Of a stretch of 64,000 nucleotides of DNA, positions 8,263 to 17,569 are shown one piece after another. The stretch is from positions 2,170,001 to 2,234,000 of the forward strand of contig CP007060.1 in assembly GCA_000230955.3 (NCBI GenBank), read 5' to 3'. The translations under genes and the position numbers were made by a program. The stretch is from Halobacterium sp. DL1 (GTDB lineage Archaea; Halobacteriota; Halobacteria; Halobacteriales; Halobacteriaceae). Below the pieces are notes generated by a model, which worked only from the letters and a program-made list of their open reading frames with translations, ran no database searches and was not told the origin of the DNA. Every line of letters begins with the position of its first letter. Positions within the stretch are counted from its first letter, which is position 1.

Positions 8263-8958
8263 TCAGTGCTGTTCGACGCCCTCGATGCCGGTCTCGGTGA
8301 TCTGGAAGCGGGCCTGCCCGCCCTCCGGCTGGGCGCGGTGTTTCTCGACGGTGGCACGCCGGTTGCCGCCACGGAACCGGTCGATTCGCAGCACGACGCC
8401 CGTCCAGTGGGAGAGCGTGTGCCCGCCGAGCGGACGCACGCGGTCGCTGTCGCTCTCCACGTCGGTGAACACCTGGTTCGTGATGATGACCGCGAGGTCG
8501 TGTTTCCGCGCGAGCGACAGCAAGTGGGTGACCTGGCTGGCGACCTGCCGGAGGGCCTCGCCGTGGTCGTCGTCGTCGCGCTCGAGGCGATAGAAGCCGG
8601 TCGCGGAGTCGAGGACGATGAGGTCCGCGCGCTCGGCGAAGTCGGCGGCGTCCTTGACCGCCTCGGCCTGCTCCTCGAAGTCGTGGACCGCAGAGAGTAC
8701 GATGCGGGCCGAGGCGTCCTCGTCGTCCGTGCGCGCGGAGAGCACTTGGTCGAAGCGCTCGACGGAGAGCCCCTCGGTGTCGATGTAGACGGCCGTCCCA
8801 CCCTCGGCGGCGACGTCGACAGCGGTCGACAGCGCGACGTTCGTCTTCCCCGCGCCGGGTGCGCCGTACACCTGCGTGACGGTGCCGCGTTCGATGCCGC
8901 CGCCGAGCAGGTCGTCGAGCGGGTCGCAGCCGGTCGAGACGTGGGTGTCGTCGCTCAC
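8263..8958 (-). CDS. radB: DNA repair and recombination protein RadB
   Basis: 231 residues from a GTG at 8958. It is a RecA-fold protein with Walker A GAPGAGKT at residues 32-39 and Walker B 'LIVLDS' near residue 110. It lacks the N-terminal helix-hairpin-helix domain of RadA, which is what separates RadB from RadA. RadB is a euryarchaeal recombination mediator that helps load RadA. The gene is divergent from the RuvC-like gene at 9049, with only 90 bases between the two start codons, so they probably share a promoter region. Confidence 0.93.
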   Translation of the reverse strand: MSDDTHVSTGCDPLDDLLGGGIERGTVTQVYGAPGAGKTNVALSTAVDVAAEGGTAVYIDTEGLSVERFDQVLSARTDDEDASARIVLSAVHDFEEQAEAVKDAADFAERADLIVLDSATGFYRLERDDDDHGEALRQVASQVTHLLSLARKHDLAVIITNQVFTDVESDSDRVRPLGGHTLSHWTGVVLRIDRFRGGNRRATVEKHRAQPEGGQARFQITETGIEGVEQH

Positions 8959-9048
8959 TGCGCGGCTATTGGCGCGTCCCGTGCAAAGTATTCTCGGGTC
9001 GCTCGCGCCGAGTAAGCGTTTTGCGCCCGGGGCACCCAGTTCCGGACA

Positions 9049-9771
9049 GTGATCGTCGTCGCCACGGCGGACTTCGAGGTGTACCACGAGGTCGTCGGCG
9101 AGCTGCGCGACCGGGACGTCGAGTTCACAACCGTCGAACCCGGCGACGCGCTGCCGGCTGAGGCAGACGTGCTCGTGACCGCCGGTGAAGCCGTAGACGT
9201 AGACGTCCCGGTGGTGGTTGCGGAGGCAGACGACCCGCGGCTCGCGGTCGAGGAAGCGCTGGTGCACGTCCGCGGCGGCGACGGACGGACCGTCGTCGGC
9301 ATCGATCCGGGGACGCGCCCGGGCATCGCTGTCCTGCGGAGCGGCATCGTCGTTGGCGCGTTCCAGGTGCCGGCCGAGCAGGCGGCCGAGGTGGTCGCCG
9401 AGGAGGTCGCGGGCAGCGATGACGCAGTGGTCCGCATCGGCGACGGGGCGCGGCTGACAGGGGCGAAGATCGTCGACGAACTCGACGACGTGCGCGTCGA
9501 ACTCGTCGACGAGACGGGGACGACGCCGTCGCTCGGCCCGGGCGCCCGGGGCATGGGCGACGTGCTCGCGGCGGTGAACATCGCGCTGATGACCGGCGAG
9601 GAGATAGAGGGGCGCAGCATCGAACCGACTGCTGGCGAGATACAGGTCATCAAGAGCCGTTCGCGGCAGGCCAGCGAGGAGAACCGCACCATCACCGAGG
9701 AGCTCGCCCGGAAGGTGGCGACGGGAACACTCACGCTGGAGGAGGCGCTCGACGAGCACCGCGAGACGTAA
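9049..9771 (+). CDS. RuvC-like RNase H-fold protein
   Basis: 240 residues from a GTG. Residues 1-75 form a small alpha/beta domain. From residue 80 there is a clear RNase H/RuvC-type first strand, 'VVGIDPGTRPGIAV' (Asp86). Further acidic residues lie where the fold usually places them: Asp132 ('IGDG'), Glu155 ('VDETGT') and Asp171 in 'GMGDVLAAVNIAL', which resembles the last RuvC motif (D-x-x-D/A-A-x-A-x-A). Known members of this fold are resolvases and nucleases. Its position head to head with radB supports a DNA-repair role, but activity is inference. The C-terminus is a charged helical tail. Confidence 0.7.
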   Translation: MIVVATADFEVYHEVVGELRDRDVEFTTVEPGDALPAEADVLVTAGEAVDVDVPVVVAEADDPRLAVEEALVHVRGGDGRTVVGIDPGTRPGIAVLRSGIVVGAFQVPAEQAAEVVAEEVAGSDDAVVRIGDGARLTGAKIVDELDDVRVELVDETGTTPSLGPGARGMGDVLAAVNIALMTGEEIEGRSIEPTAGEIQVIKSRSRQASEENRTITEELARKVATGTLTLEEALDEHRET

Positions 9772-9953
9772 CACCTCCGTTTGCCGAATGTCGTTCCATC
9801 GGGTACAAGAGGCGGACTGCGGCAGGACGGACGGGATGCGCCACGTCTTTCAGGTAGGGCGTGTTACTAGGTAGCAACCGCGGGCGGAACCGGTCGGCGG
9901 AAAGTACTTCCGTGACGGCGCCGGATTCCGAGACAATCCCGCAGTCTTCAATC

Positions 9954-12179
9954 ATGAACGAAGTTCAACTCGAGGTGGCGAAAGCCTACCCCAACGACTC
10001 GGGGCGGGGTATCGCCCGCCTCGACCCCGACACGCTCCTGCACCTGAAGCTCAGCCCGGGTGACATCATCGAGATCGAGGGTGCCGAAACCACTGCCGCG
10101 AAGGTGTGGCGTGCCGACCGGCAGGACTGGAACACGGACACCATCCGCATCGACGGCTTCACGCGCCAGAACGCCGACGTCGGCATCGGCGAACGCGTCA
10201 AGATTCGGAAGGCCGAGGCCGAGAAGGCCGACCGTCTCGTGCTCGCGCCCCCGGAGGAGGCGAGTGTCCAGTTCGGCTCCGACGCGGCCGGAATGGTCAA
10301 GCGCCAGATTCTGAAGCGGCCGGTCGTCGCTCGCGACATCGTCCCGGTGATGTCGAGCACGAACCACCCCTTCATGCGGTCGCCGGGACAGGCCATCCCG
10401 CTCATCGCCGTCGAGACCGAACCCGATGGCGTCTGTCTCGTCACCGAGGACACCGAGGTGGAACTGCGCGAGGAGCCGATCAGCGGCTTCGAGCGCACCG
10501 GCGGCGGCATCACGTACGAGGACATCGGCGGCCTCGAGAGCGAGATCCAGCGCGTCCGGGAGATGGTCGAGCTCCCGATGAAACACCCCCAGATCTTCCA
10601 GAAGCTCGGCATCGAGCCGCCACAGGGGGTGTTGCTCCACGGGCCGCCGGGCACGGGGAAGACGCTGCTCGCGAAGGCCGTCGCCAACGAGACGTCCGCG
10701 AGCTTCTTCTCCATCGCGGGCCCGGAGATTATCTCCAAGTACTACGGCGAGTCCGAACAGCAACTCAGAGAGATATTCGAGGACGCTAAAGAGGAGTCGC
10801 CGGCCATCATCTTCATCGACGAACTCGACTCCATCGCCCCGAAGCGCGAGGACGTCACCGGCGAGGTCGAGCGGCGTGTCGTCGCACAGCTCCTGAGCCT
10901 GATGGACGGCCTCGAGGAGCGCGGCGACGTGACCGTCATCGCGGCGACGAACCGCGTCGACGCTATCGACCCCGCGCTGCGCCGCGGTGGCCGCTTCGAC
11001 CGCGAGATCGAGATCGGCGTGCCGGACGAGGTCGGCCGCGAGGAGATCCTGAAGATCCACACGCGGGGCATGCCGCTGTCCGACGACGTCAACCTCGGTT
11101 CGCTCGCCGACGACACCCACGGCTTCGTCGGCGCCGACATCGAGAGCCTCACGAAGGAGGCCGCGATGCGCGCGCTCCGGCGCTACCTCCCCGAGATAGA
11201 GCTCGACGAGGAGGACATCCCGCCGAGCCTCATCGACCGCATGATCGTCAAGCGTGAGGACTTCAAGGGGGCGCTCAACGAGGTCGAGCCCTCCGCGATG
11301 CGGGAGGTCCTCGTCGAACTCCCGAAGCTCTCGTGGGACGACGTCGGCGGTCTCGACGACGCCAAGGACAACATCAAGGAGTCCGTCGAGTGGCCGCTCA
11401 ACCAGCCCGAGAAGTTCACCCGGATGGGCGTGGACCCGCCCGCCGGCGTGCTGCTGTACGGGCCGCCGGGCACCGGCAAGACGCTGATGGCGAAGGCCGT
11501 TGCCAACGAGACGGACGCCAACTTCATCAGCGTGCGCGGCCCCCAGCTCCTCTCGAAGTGGGTCGGCGAGTCCGAGAAGGCCATCCGGCAGACGTTCCGG
11601 AAGGCCCGCCAGGTCTCACCGACGGTCATCTTCTTCGACGAGCTGGACAGCCTCGCGCCCGGCCGCGGGCAGGACGTCGGGAACAACGTCTCCGAGCGCG
11701 TCGTCAACCAGCTCCTGACGGAGCTCGACGGCCTCGAGGAGATGGAGGAGGTGATGGTCATCGCCGCGACCAACCGCCCCGACATCATCGACCCGGCGCT
11801 CATCCGGAGCGGGCGCTTCGACCGCCTCGTGCAGGTCGGCCAACCCGACGTGGAGGGCCGCGAGCAGATCCTGAAGATCCACTCCGCGGACATCCCGCTC
11901 GCGCCGGACGTCAGCCTCCGCGAACTCGCCGAGATCACGGACGGCTACGTCGGCAGCGACCTGGCGAACATCACCCGCGAGGCCGCCATCGAGGCGCTCC
12001 GCGAGGACGAGAACGCCGAAGAGGTCGAGATGCGGCACTTCCGCCGCGCCATGGAGGACGTCCGCCCCACCATCACGGACGACCTCATGGACTACTACGA
12101 CCGCGTCGAGGAGCAGTTCAAGGGCAGCCAGAACCCCGAGACGGACCGCCGCCGCGGCGGCCACATCGGCTTCCAGTAA
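9954..12179 (+). CDS. cdc48: Cdc48/VAT-type AAA+ ATPase
   Basis: 741 residues from the ATG at 9954; the frame is open further upstream, but the conserved protein starts '[19 protein letters not shown]'. It has an N-domain (double-psi barrel plus four-strand part, about 1-180) followed by two AAA modules. Each has Walker A GPPGTGKT, Walker B 'FIDELDS'/'FFDELDS' and an SRH with arginine fingers ('[13 protein letters not shown]', '[13 protein letters not shown]'). It unfolds proteins, probably feeding the proteasome. It appears to be a single gene. A 14-base palindrome and a T5 tract follow its stop. Confidence 0.95.
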   Translation: MNEVQLEVAKAYPNDSGRGIARLDPDTLLHLKLSPGDIIEIEGAETTAAKVWRADRQDWNTDTIRIDGFTRQNADVGIGERVKIRKAEAEKADRLVLAPPEEASVQFGSDAAGMVKRQILKRPVVARDIVPVMSSTNHPFMRSPGQAIPLIAVETEPDGVCLVTEDTEVELREEPISGFERTGGGITYEDIGGLESEIQRVREMVELPMKHPQIFQKLGIEPPQGVLLHGPPGTGKTLLAKAVANETSASFFSIAGPEIISKYYGESEQQLREIFEDAKEESPAIIFIDELDSIAPKREDVTGEVERRVVAQLLSLMDGLEERGDVTVIAATNRVDAIDPALRRGGRFDREIEIGVPDEVGREEILKIHTRGMPLSDDVNLGSLADDTHGFVGADIESLTKEAAMRALRRYLPEIELDEEDIPPSLIDRMIVKREDFKGALNEVEPSAMREVLVELPKLSWDDVGGLDDAKDNIKESVEWPLNQPEKFTRMGVDPPAGVLLYGPPGTGKTLMAKAVANETDANFISVRGPQLLSKWVGESEKAIRQTFRKARQVSPTVIFFDELDSLAPGRGQDVGNNVSERVVNQLLTELDGLEEMEEVMVIAATNRPDIIDPALIRSGRFDRLVQVGQPDVEGREQILKIHSADIPLAPDVSLRELAEITDGYVGSDLANITREAAIEALREDENAEEVEMRHFRRAMEDVRPTITDDLMDYYDRVEEQFKGSQNPETDRRRGGHIGFQ

Positions 12180-12734
12180 CACCACTGGACGCCGCCCTCC
12201 ACGACGCGCGTCGTAGACAGTCGGCGCGCGCGCGCAGTTTTTACCGGCCGACGACACACCCACAATTCGTCGACCGTACTACCCGTTCCAGACCGCCTGG
12301 ACCCAGAATTTCGCGTTTCGCGCCAGGTAGCGTTCGCGCGCCGAAGTCGAGGAAAGCTGGCGGCGCCACAATCCTCCAGTCGAAACAGAGCCGACGTGCG
12401 TCAGACGTTCTCGGGAGGGCGTGCAGCTCCGGAGAATAGACCCACCCCGACGCCTGCGTGTGGTACTCGAACGAAGGCTGGATTCTCGGACCACGATATC
12501 AGCGGTGAAAACAGCTAGGCCGTAGCTCCTTCGGTCGGTTTCCAGTCGAAACAGAAGCCAGCGCCGACTTCGAAGCTCTCGTATCATGTAATCCCGTTCC
12601 ATCTGTTGGTTCTCCAGTCGAAATCGTCCATCACCCGGCCAGTTGCTTGTTTCGTGTCGTCGCCGTTGCAATTCATAGTAATCTTTACCTAACGTGAGCC
12701 CAGTGCCAATAATCCGAAGCTAACCGGGATCCAC
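12180..12734. other. 555-base intergenic stretch with a short repeated word
   Basis: No convincing gene is seen. The only long frame (antisense, 12279-12671) is arginine-rich and not haloarchaeal in composition. The stretch is visibly less GC-rich than its neighbours. The word TCCAGTCGAAACAGA occurs exactly at 12375-12389 and 12541-12555, and its first 11 bases again at 12613-12623. The spacings (166 and 72) do not fit a CRISPR array. Confidence 0.5.
12201..12242 (+). terminator. possible cdc48 terminator
   Basis: A perfect 14-base palindrome (ACGACGC/GCGTCGT, 12201-12214), then GC-rich sequence and a T5 run at 12238-12242, just after the cdc48 stop. T-runs alone can end transcription in archaea, so the hairpin may be incidental. 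Confidence 0.35.
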
Positions 12735-13109
12735 ATGGACTGTGTAGTTTGCCAGAAGCGGAGCGGGTACAACCGGGTCGTCGTCGACCTCGATAGTGGT
12801 CACGAACTCGGTGGGCTCTGCGTCCGCTGCGAGACCGAGGAATTCGGGGAGTTCTGCGACGACCTCGCCGACTCGCACGCGGAGAGCTGCGTGTTCTGCG
12901 ACAGAGACGGCATCTGGGCCGCCCCGAAGTACCTCCCGTCGACCTACGAGGAGGACGGAAAGACGGTGTCGTACGTCGACTACGACGTGTCGACAACGGA
13001 CCTCCGGTTCTGCGACGAACATCTCGCGGGACTCGGCGTCGACGACATCAGCGTCCCCGTCCAGGCCACCGCCAGCGAGGAGTTCATCACGCGCGGCGCG
13101 GAGGACTGA
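12735..13109 (+). CDS. Cys-rich probable zinc protein, unknown function
   Basis: 124 residues, acidic. CxxC pairs are at residues 3-6 ('CVVC'), about 29-32 ('CVRC') and about 52-55 ('CVFC'), with further single Cys and a Cys-Asp-Glu-His near residue 93. This suggests two treble-clef or zinc-ribbon-like sites. No known catalytic motif is visible and I do not recognise the family. It stands alone after the long gap and before the convergent S8e gene. Confidence 0.7.
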   Translation: MDCVVCQKRSGYNRVVVDLDSGHELGGLCVRCETEEFGEFCDDLADSHAESCVFCDRDGIWAAPKYLPSTYEEDGKTVSYVDYDVSTTDLRFCDEHLAGLGVDDISVPVQATASEEFITRGAED

Positions 13110-13254
13110 GGAGAGACCGCCCGCGTCGGGAACAGTTCTGGGCAGTACGACGAGAACAGGCGTAGCGTCGCCTCCGTGGCGGTAGAGCGAGAGGCGTGCC
13201 TCGGTCGGCAACGGCAAAACGGGGAGAGAGGAGAAGTGTGGAGAGCGGAGTCCG

Positions 13255-13626
13255 TTACTCGACGAGGACGGCGTTGACCTGGCCGTTCTGGCCGGGCCGG
13301 GAGGTGACGCGGGCGGTGCCGGCGTCCGTCTCGATGATGGCGCCCTTCGTGATGATGTTCCGTCGGGCGTAGTTCGGGTTCGCGCCGTTCTCGGTGACGT
13401 CCTCGATGGTGGCACGCTCGGTGCCGTCGTCGGTGGCGACGTTCGCCACGTCCGTCGAGAGCGCGCGGACCTTGTCGACGTTGCCGCGGGCGTCGACAGT
13501 GCGGTAGCGCGACTCGCCGACCGTTGTCTCCGTGGGGGAGCGGCCGGTCTTCGACTTCTTCTTCTTGTTCTGCGGTCGGAGTCGGGCACCAGTCTTCGAG
13601 CGCTTGGAGCGTCCCTGGTATTGCAT
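13255..13626 (-). CDS. rps8e: 30S ribosomal protein S8e
   Basis: 123 residues. Typical S8e: a basic N-terminus ('MQYQGRSKRSKTGARLRPQNKKKKSK'-like, residues 1-26), then 'ETTVGESRYRTVDARGN', and the C-terminal 'NPNYARRNIITKGAIIETDAGTARVTSRPGQ' region with the Gly-rich end. Archaeal S8e is the short form of the eukaryotic protein and belongs to the small subunit. It is transcribed alone, divergent from the DUF2240 gene. Confidence 0.96.
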   Translation of the reverse strand: MQYQGRSKRSKTGARLRPQNKKKKSKTGRSPTETTVGESRYRTVDARGNVDKVRALSTDVANVATDDGTERATIEDVTENGANPNYARRNIITKGAIIETDAGTARVTSRPGQNGQVNAVLVE

Positions 13627-13669
13627 ACCCGAGGAGTGGCGCAGGATACACTTGAAAGACTCGGTTGGG

Positions 13670-13900
13670 CCCTTGAGAACCGGGTTCAGAATAGCATCCG
13701 CGACCCGAGCGGGTCGAAGACCCCGGAAGGGTCGTGGTTCACTCCGCGACCGAGCGCAGCGAGCGAGCGGAGGCCGACGACCGAACGGAACGGAGTGAAG
13801 TGAAGGAGGAGTGCTTTTGGCCGAGCTTTTGCCGAGGGCGCGGCGGAGCCGACCCCGCAGCGCAAAAGGTCGTTCCGCAGGCTTTACCGTCGACGGTTCC
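13670..13900. repeat. haloarchaeal GC-rich intergenic repeat element
   Basis: The S8e-DUF2240 gap holds a run of GAGCG/CAGCGAGC-type words, then GAAGGAGGAGTGCTTTTGG followed by GAGCTTTTGCC. The same core, inverted, lies at about 56250-56305. Sequences of this kind are scattered between genes in haloarchaeal genomes. The function is unknown. The end of the stretch also contains the TTTA box of the next gene. Confidence 0.5.
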
Positions 13901-13912
13901 GTCGGCCCGTCC

Positions 13913-14359
13913 ATGAGTCTCCGGGTAGCGGTGGCCGCGCCGTTCAAGCAGAAGGGGCGGACGCGCATCGCCGAGCAGGCGTTCGTGGTGTCGCTGTCGC
14001 TGGACCGCGACTGGATGAGCCCGGACCAGGCGAAACGGCTGCTGGACGTGGCGACGGGGGAGGGACTGATCGAGCGCGCGGACGGCGAACTAACGGCCAC
14101 CTTCGACCCGGACGAGGTGGCGATTCCCGACGAGTTCTCGCCGGACGCGTCGCTGTTCCAGGAGCGCTCGGCGTTCGAGCGCGCACTCGACGCGCTCGTC
14201 GACGCGGACCACGACCGCCAGGAGACCGTTGCGGCGGTGAACCAGCTCCAGCAGGACCTCGGGGTGACGGCGGACGCGGCGGCCGTGGTGTACGCGCGTC
14301 GGAACGGCGTCGACGTCGACGGCGCAGCCGAGAAGGCCCGGGCGAACCTACGGGGCTAG
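13913..14359 (+). CDS. DUF2240 family protein
   Basis: 148 residues from the ATG at 13913. A TTTA box at about 13882-13886 places a leaderless start here, and the upstream part of the frame is repeat sequence. The N-terminus 'SLRVAVAAPFKQKGRTRIAEQAFVVSLSLDRDWMSPDQAKRLLDVA' matches my memory of the archaeal DUF2240 family, which looks like a winged-helix fold with 'GLIERADGELTATFDP' as the wing. The C-terminal half is helical. The function is unknown. It is followed one base later by the next gene, so the two form an operon. Confidence 0.75.
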   Translation: MSLRVAVAAPFKQKGRTRIAEQAFVVSLSLDRDWMSPDQAKRLLDVATGEGLIERADGELTATFDPDEVAIPDEFSPDASLFQERSAFERALDALVDADHDRQETVAAVNQLQQDLGVTADAAAVVYARRNGVDVDGAAEKARANLRG

Positions 14360-14360
14360 C

Positions 14361-14738
14361 ATGGTCGAGAAGAGAGAAACCGACGGGAAGCGGCTCGCGG
14401 AACTGCTGTCGAGTGAGGTGACCGGCCACGAGAACGCCCCCTACGACCGGCTCGCGGTCACGAACGCGGACCCGGACGTCGAGCCGACGGCGGACGGCGC
14501 TCACGCCTACGACGTGGAACTGGACGGCGAGCGACTCGCCGCGGTGTTCGTCCAGCCGGACCGAGTGCGGGTGGAACTGCGCGACGGCCTGGAAGCGGCC
14601 CGCGAGACTGCTGTGGAGGGCGGGCTGCGCGCCCGGCCGGTCGGCGGGGAGCCGCCTCGACTCGTCGTGTTCATCGAGAGCGGCGCGGCCGTCAAGCGCG
14701 GGCTGGACGTGCTGGGGGCGGCCGCCGAGGCCGCGTAG
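14361..14738 (+). CDS. conserved-looking haloarchaeal protein, unknown function
   Basis: 125 residues, soluble, mixed alpha/beta, rich in Ala, Glu and Arg. It starts one base after the DUF2240 stop, so it is co-transcribed. No Cys or His cluster, membrane helix or nucleotide-binding motif is present. I do not recognise it; a shared function with DUF2240 is only suggested by the operon. Confidence 0.6.
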   Translation: MVEKRETDGKRLAELLSSEVTGHENAPYDRLAVTNADPDVEPTADGAHAYDVELDGERLAAVFVQPDRVRVELRDGLEAARETAVEGGLRARPVGGEPPRLVVFIESGAAVKRGLDVLGAAAEAA

Positions 14739-15176
14739 TCACGACGTGGCGCTGGCGTACGCGAGTTCGCCGGCGCGCCAGAGCGCGACGACGACACCGA
14801 CCGCGAACGCTGCCGTCGAGAGGGAGAACCACGCGACGAGAGCGCCGACGAACGGTGGGGCATCGAACCAGTCGAAGAGGAGTTCTGGCACTGCGAACAC
14901 GGCGACGACCGGGATGACGAACGCGGCGACGGCGAGAGCACCGGCGAGTTTGAGGCCGGCGCGCTGCGCGGGACGGAGGGCGTTCCCGGAGAGCAGCGCG
15001 GCGCCACCGAGCACGGCACCACCCGCGGCGAACAGGAGGAGTGCGAACCCGAGGGCGAGGCCGGCGGGGAACGCGTCGCTCCCCCAGACGGACGCGCCGA
15101 TGAGCACGGCGAACCCCATCAGTGCGATGCCGACAATGGCGAGGAGGCCGCGAGCGACTGACCGAGCTGAGGGCAC
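14739..15176 (-). CDS. four-helix membrane protein, unknown function
   Basis: 145 residues from a GTG at 15176. Four membrane helices are visible (about 8-30, 36-60, 72-95 and 108-135) with short loops. It is convergent with the gene at 14361-14738 with no bases between stops, and divergent from pyrF. The frame upstream of 15176 is the antisense of pyrF and is not coding. No functional motif is seen. Confidence 0.65.
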   Translation of the reverse strand: MPSARSVARGLLAIVGIALMGFAVLIGASVWGSDAFPAGLALGFALLLFAAGGAVLGGAALLSGNALRPAQRAGLKLAGALAVAAFVIPVVAVFAVPELLFDWFDAPPFVGALVAWFSLSTAAFAVGVVVALWRAGELAYASATS

Positions 15177-15264
15177 GGTTGGACAGCCTCGCGGACAGAC
15201 CAAGTGTTTTCCGTCGATTCCCAGAAAACGAATCGCTTTTGCTGGCCCGCAGGGACCCACGACC

Positions 15265-16068
15265 ATGGACTTCTTCGACGACCTCGCCGCCCGCATCGAG
15301 ACCGCGGACACCGTCGTGAGCGTGGGTCTCGACCCGGATCTCGACCGCCTCCCCGAAGAACTGCTCGACCACGACCTGCCCAGGTGGGCGTTCAACCGAC
15401 GCATCATCGACGCGACCCACGAGCATGCGGCGGTCTTCAAGCCGAACGCGGCGTTCTACGAGGACACCGACGGCTGGCGCGCGCTCCGTGAGACGGTGGC
15501 CTACGCCCACGGGAAGGACGTCCCCGTCCTGCTGGACGCCAAGCGCGCGGACATCGGGAACACGGCCCGGCAGTACGCGCAGGTGCTCGACGACGTGGAC
15601 GCCATCACCGTCAACCCCTATCTCGGCGAGGACGCCCTCCAGCCGTTCCTCTCGCGCTCCGAGGCGGGCGTCTTCGTGCTCTGCCGGACGTCGAACCCGG
15701 GCGGGATGGACTTCCAGCACCTCGAACTCGCGGCCTACGACCGCCGGCTGTACGAGCACGTCGCGGAGCGCGCAGCGGGGTGGAACGAGGAGTACGGCAA
15801 CGTCGGCCTCGTCGTCGGCGCGACGGCGCCCGACGAACTGGAAGCCATCCGGGAGCGCGTCCCCGAGCTGCCGTTCCTCGTGCCGGGCGTCGGCGCACAG
15901 GGCGGCGACGCGGAGGCCGCCATCGAGTACGGCCTGAACGACGAGGGCGTCGGCGTCGTGAACTCGACGCGCGGCATCATCTTCGCGGGCGAGGACTCTC
16001 CGGAGTGGGAGCGCGCCGCCGGCGAGGCGGCCCGTCGGCTAAAACAGCGGCTGAACGAGTACCGATAG
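15265..16068 (+). CDS. pyrF: orotidine 5'-phosphate decarboxylase
   Basis: 267 residues from the ATG at 15265, the long (type 2) form of OMP decarboxylase. The start '[16 protein letters not shown]', the catalytic '[16 protein letters not shown]' with its Lys and Asp, 'VNPYLG', and '[12 protein letters not shown]' near the C-terminus are all present. It performs the last step of UMP synthesis. A TTTT box about 30 bases upstream fits a short or absent leader. No other pyrimidine gene is adjacent. Confidence 0.95.
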   Translation: MDFFDDLAARIETADTVVSVGLDPDLDRLPEELLDHDLPRWAFNRRIIDATHEHAAVFKPNAAFYEDTDGWRALRETVAYAHGKDVPVLLDAKRADIGNTARQYAQVLDDVDAITVNPYLGEDALQPFLSRSEAGVFVLCRTSNPGGMDFQHLELAAYDRRLYEHVAERAAGWNEEYGNVGLVVGATAPDELEAIRERVPELPFLVPGVGAQGGDAEAAIEYGLNDEGVGVVNSTRGIIFAGEDSPEWERAAGEAARRLKQRLNEYR

Positions 16069-16072
16069 GGCG

Positions 16073-16246
16073 TCAGCGCGGGTCGACGCCACCCTCGCCC
16101 CGTCCGCCGCGCACCTCGCCCGCGCACTCGGTGCAGAAGCCGGTCGCCGCGTCGTAATGCTCCTGGCAGACGACCGCGCCACAGCGGTCGCAACTGAACT
16201 GTGCCTGGGCGTTCCCGCAGGTCTGACAGAGGCCGGTGACGCTCAT
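16073..16246 (-). CDS. 57-residue zinc-finger protein (HIT/B-box-like)
   Basis: From the ATG at 16246 to TGA at 16073. Metal ligands are regularly spaced: Cys7-x2-Cys10, Cys19-x2-Cys22, Cys27-x2-His30 and Cys38-x2-Cys41, enough for two interleaved zinc sites. This is the pattern of the small HIT-type/B-box-like zinc fingers ('[17 protein letters not shown]'). The C-terminus is a Gly/Arg tail. It lies convergent with pyrF and divergent from the J-domain gene. The function is unknown; a protein- or RNA-binding adaptor is the usual guess. Confidence 0.7.
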   Translation of the reverse strand: MSVTGLCQTCGNAQAQFSCDRCGAVVCQEHYDAATGFCTECAGEVRGGRGEGGVDPR

Positions 16247-16318
16247 GGGTGGTGGTTCGTTGCGCAGGTGCTTGAACGTGGGGCCAGACCCTTTACTGCT
16301 CGACTCCCTACCCTCGGT

Positions 16319-16822
16319 GTGGTCCGCGATACGAGCATCGTCTGGGGGCTAGTCGGCGTGTTCGGCGTCCTCGGCGTCGTGTTCGGCGTCCTCGGCGTCG
16401 TGTACAGCCCCGTGGCCTTCGGCGTCGCGGTGCCGTTCGCCGTCACCGCCGCCGTCTTCTACTACCACGCCGCCGGCCACCTCCGCAGACACGCCTTCCG
16501 GAACCGGAGCGTCGACCGCGAGGAGTACGAGCGCGAGCAGCGCCGTCAGTGGGAGGAACGCAAGCGGGAGTCCCGGCGGGGGCGAGCAGGTGGGAGCGGT
16601 CGGGCGGGGTCGAGCGGTCGGACACGGTCGAGCGGCGCCACTTCCAGCCGACCGCTGCGCGAGGACTACCGCGTGCTCGGCGTCGACCCCGGTGCGAGCG
16701 CCGACGAGGTGCGGGCGGCGTACCGCGAGAAGGCCCGCGAACTCCACCCGGACCGCGGCGGCGACGAGTTGGAGTTCTCCCGGGTGAACGAGGCCTACCA
16801 GCGGCTGAAACGGGAGGCGTGA
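16319..16822 (+). CDS. membrane-anchored J-domain (DnaJ-like) protein
   Basis: 167 residues from a GTG at 16319, 25-28 bases after a TTTA box at about 16291-16294. Two membrane helices (about 5-25 and 30-48) are followed by a charged helix ('[19 protein letters not shown]'), a Gly/Ser/Arg linker and a C-terminal J domain (about 110-167) with HPD in '[15 protein letters not shown]'. It has no G/F-rich or zinc domain, so it is a minimal type III J protein that would recruit DnaK at the membrane. The client is unknown. Confidence 0.85.
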   Translation: MVRDTSIVWGLVGVFGVLGVVFGVLGVVYSPVAFGVAVPFAVTAAVFYYHAAGHLRRHAFRNRSVDREEYEREQRRQWEERKRESRRGRAGGSGRAGSSGRTRSSGATSSRPLREDYRVLGVDPGASADEVRAAYREKARELHPDRGGDELEFSRVNEAYQRLKREA

Positions 16823-16870
16823 GGAGCGCGTCGCGGAACTGTTTACTCGGTCGACCGACCAGACGGTCAC

Positions 16871-17485
16871 ATGGACGCAGTGTACTTCGACCTCGACGGG
16901 ACGCTCGTCGAGTTCGACCGGTCGTTCGTCGCCATCGTCGAGGACGCGGCGTCGCGACTCGACGTGGATCTCTCCGACGGCGACGTCGAGTTGTTCGGGG
17001 CAGCGCTCGGGGACCACTTGGAGTCGGCCGACGACCCGTACGCGGCGGCCGCGGCGGCGGCCGACCTTTCGGCCGACCCCGAGTCGTTCGCCACGGCGAT
17101 GCAGGACGCCGAACTCGCTGCGACGGTGCCAGTCGCGAATGCGACGGAGGCGGTGGCGGCTCTCGCCGACGACTATCAGCTGGGGGTGCTGACGAACGGT
17201 CACGGACCGATGCAACGCGCGAAAGTCGACGCGGGCGGCTTCGGTGACGCGTTCGACGCCGTCGTGGTCTCCAGGGACGTGGGCGTTGGCAAGCCCGACC
17301 CCGGAATCTTCGCGGCCGCCGAGGAGCGACTCCCGGCCGATAGCTACGTGTTCGTGGCGGACGCCCTCGACAGAGATGTCCGGGCCGCGGAGGCCGCGGG
17401 CTGGCGTGGGGTCTACGTCGGCGACGAGACCCCCGAGGACGTGTCGCACGTCGGGTCGCTGTCGGCGCTTCCGGACGTGGTCTGA
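16871..17485 (+). CDS. HAD-family hydrolase
   Basis: 204 residues. HAD motifs: I 'YFDLDGTLVEF' (Asp7, Asp9), II 'VLTNGHG', III Lys in 'GVGKPDPGIF', IV 'VFVADALDRDVRAAEAAGW'. The cap between motifs I and II is the alpha-helical C1 type, as in phosphoglycolate phosphatase and haloacid dehalogenase. A small-molecule phosphatase is most likely; the substrate is not evident. It follows the J-domain gene after 48 bases. Confidence 0.88.
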   Translation: MDAVYFDLDGTLVEFDRSFVAIVEDAASRLDVDLSDGDVELFGAALGDHLESADDPYAAAAAAADLSADPESFATAMQDAELAATVPVANATEAVAALADDYQLGVLTNGHGPMQRAKVDAGGFGDAFDAVVVSRDVGVGKPDPGIFAAAEERLPADSYVFVADALDRDVRAAEAAGWRGVYVGDETPEDVSHVGSLSALPDVV

Positions 17486-17569
17486 GAGCCGGCGGGTATC
17501 CCCGTCTCCGGAGCGTTACGGACCGCTACGCGGGGAAGGCTTTTGTCTGCCACTCACTAACGCGCCCCC

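Noticed and set aside
12375-12623. CRISPR-like repeats
   Set aside because: Three copies only, two of them 15 bases and one 11 bases long, with spacings of 166 and 72; no cas gene anywhere in the window.
12279-12671. 130-codon frame in the gap after cdc48
   Set aside because: Arg/Ser-rich, without acidic bias, and its repeated 'FRLE' words are produced by the repeated DNA word in three places.
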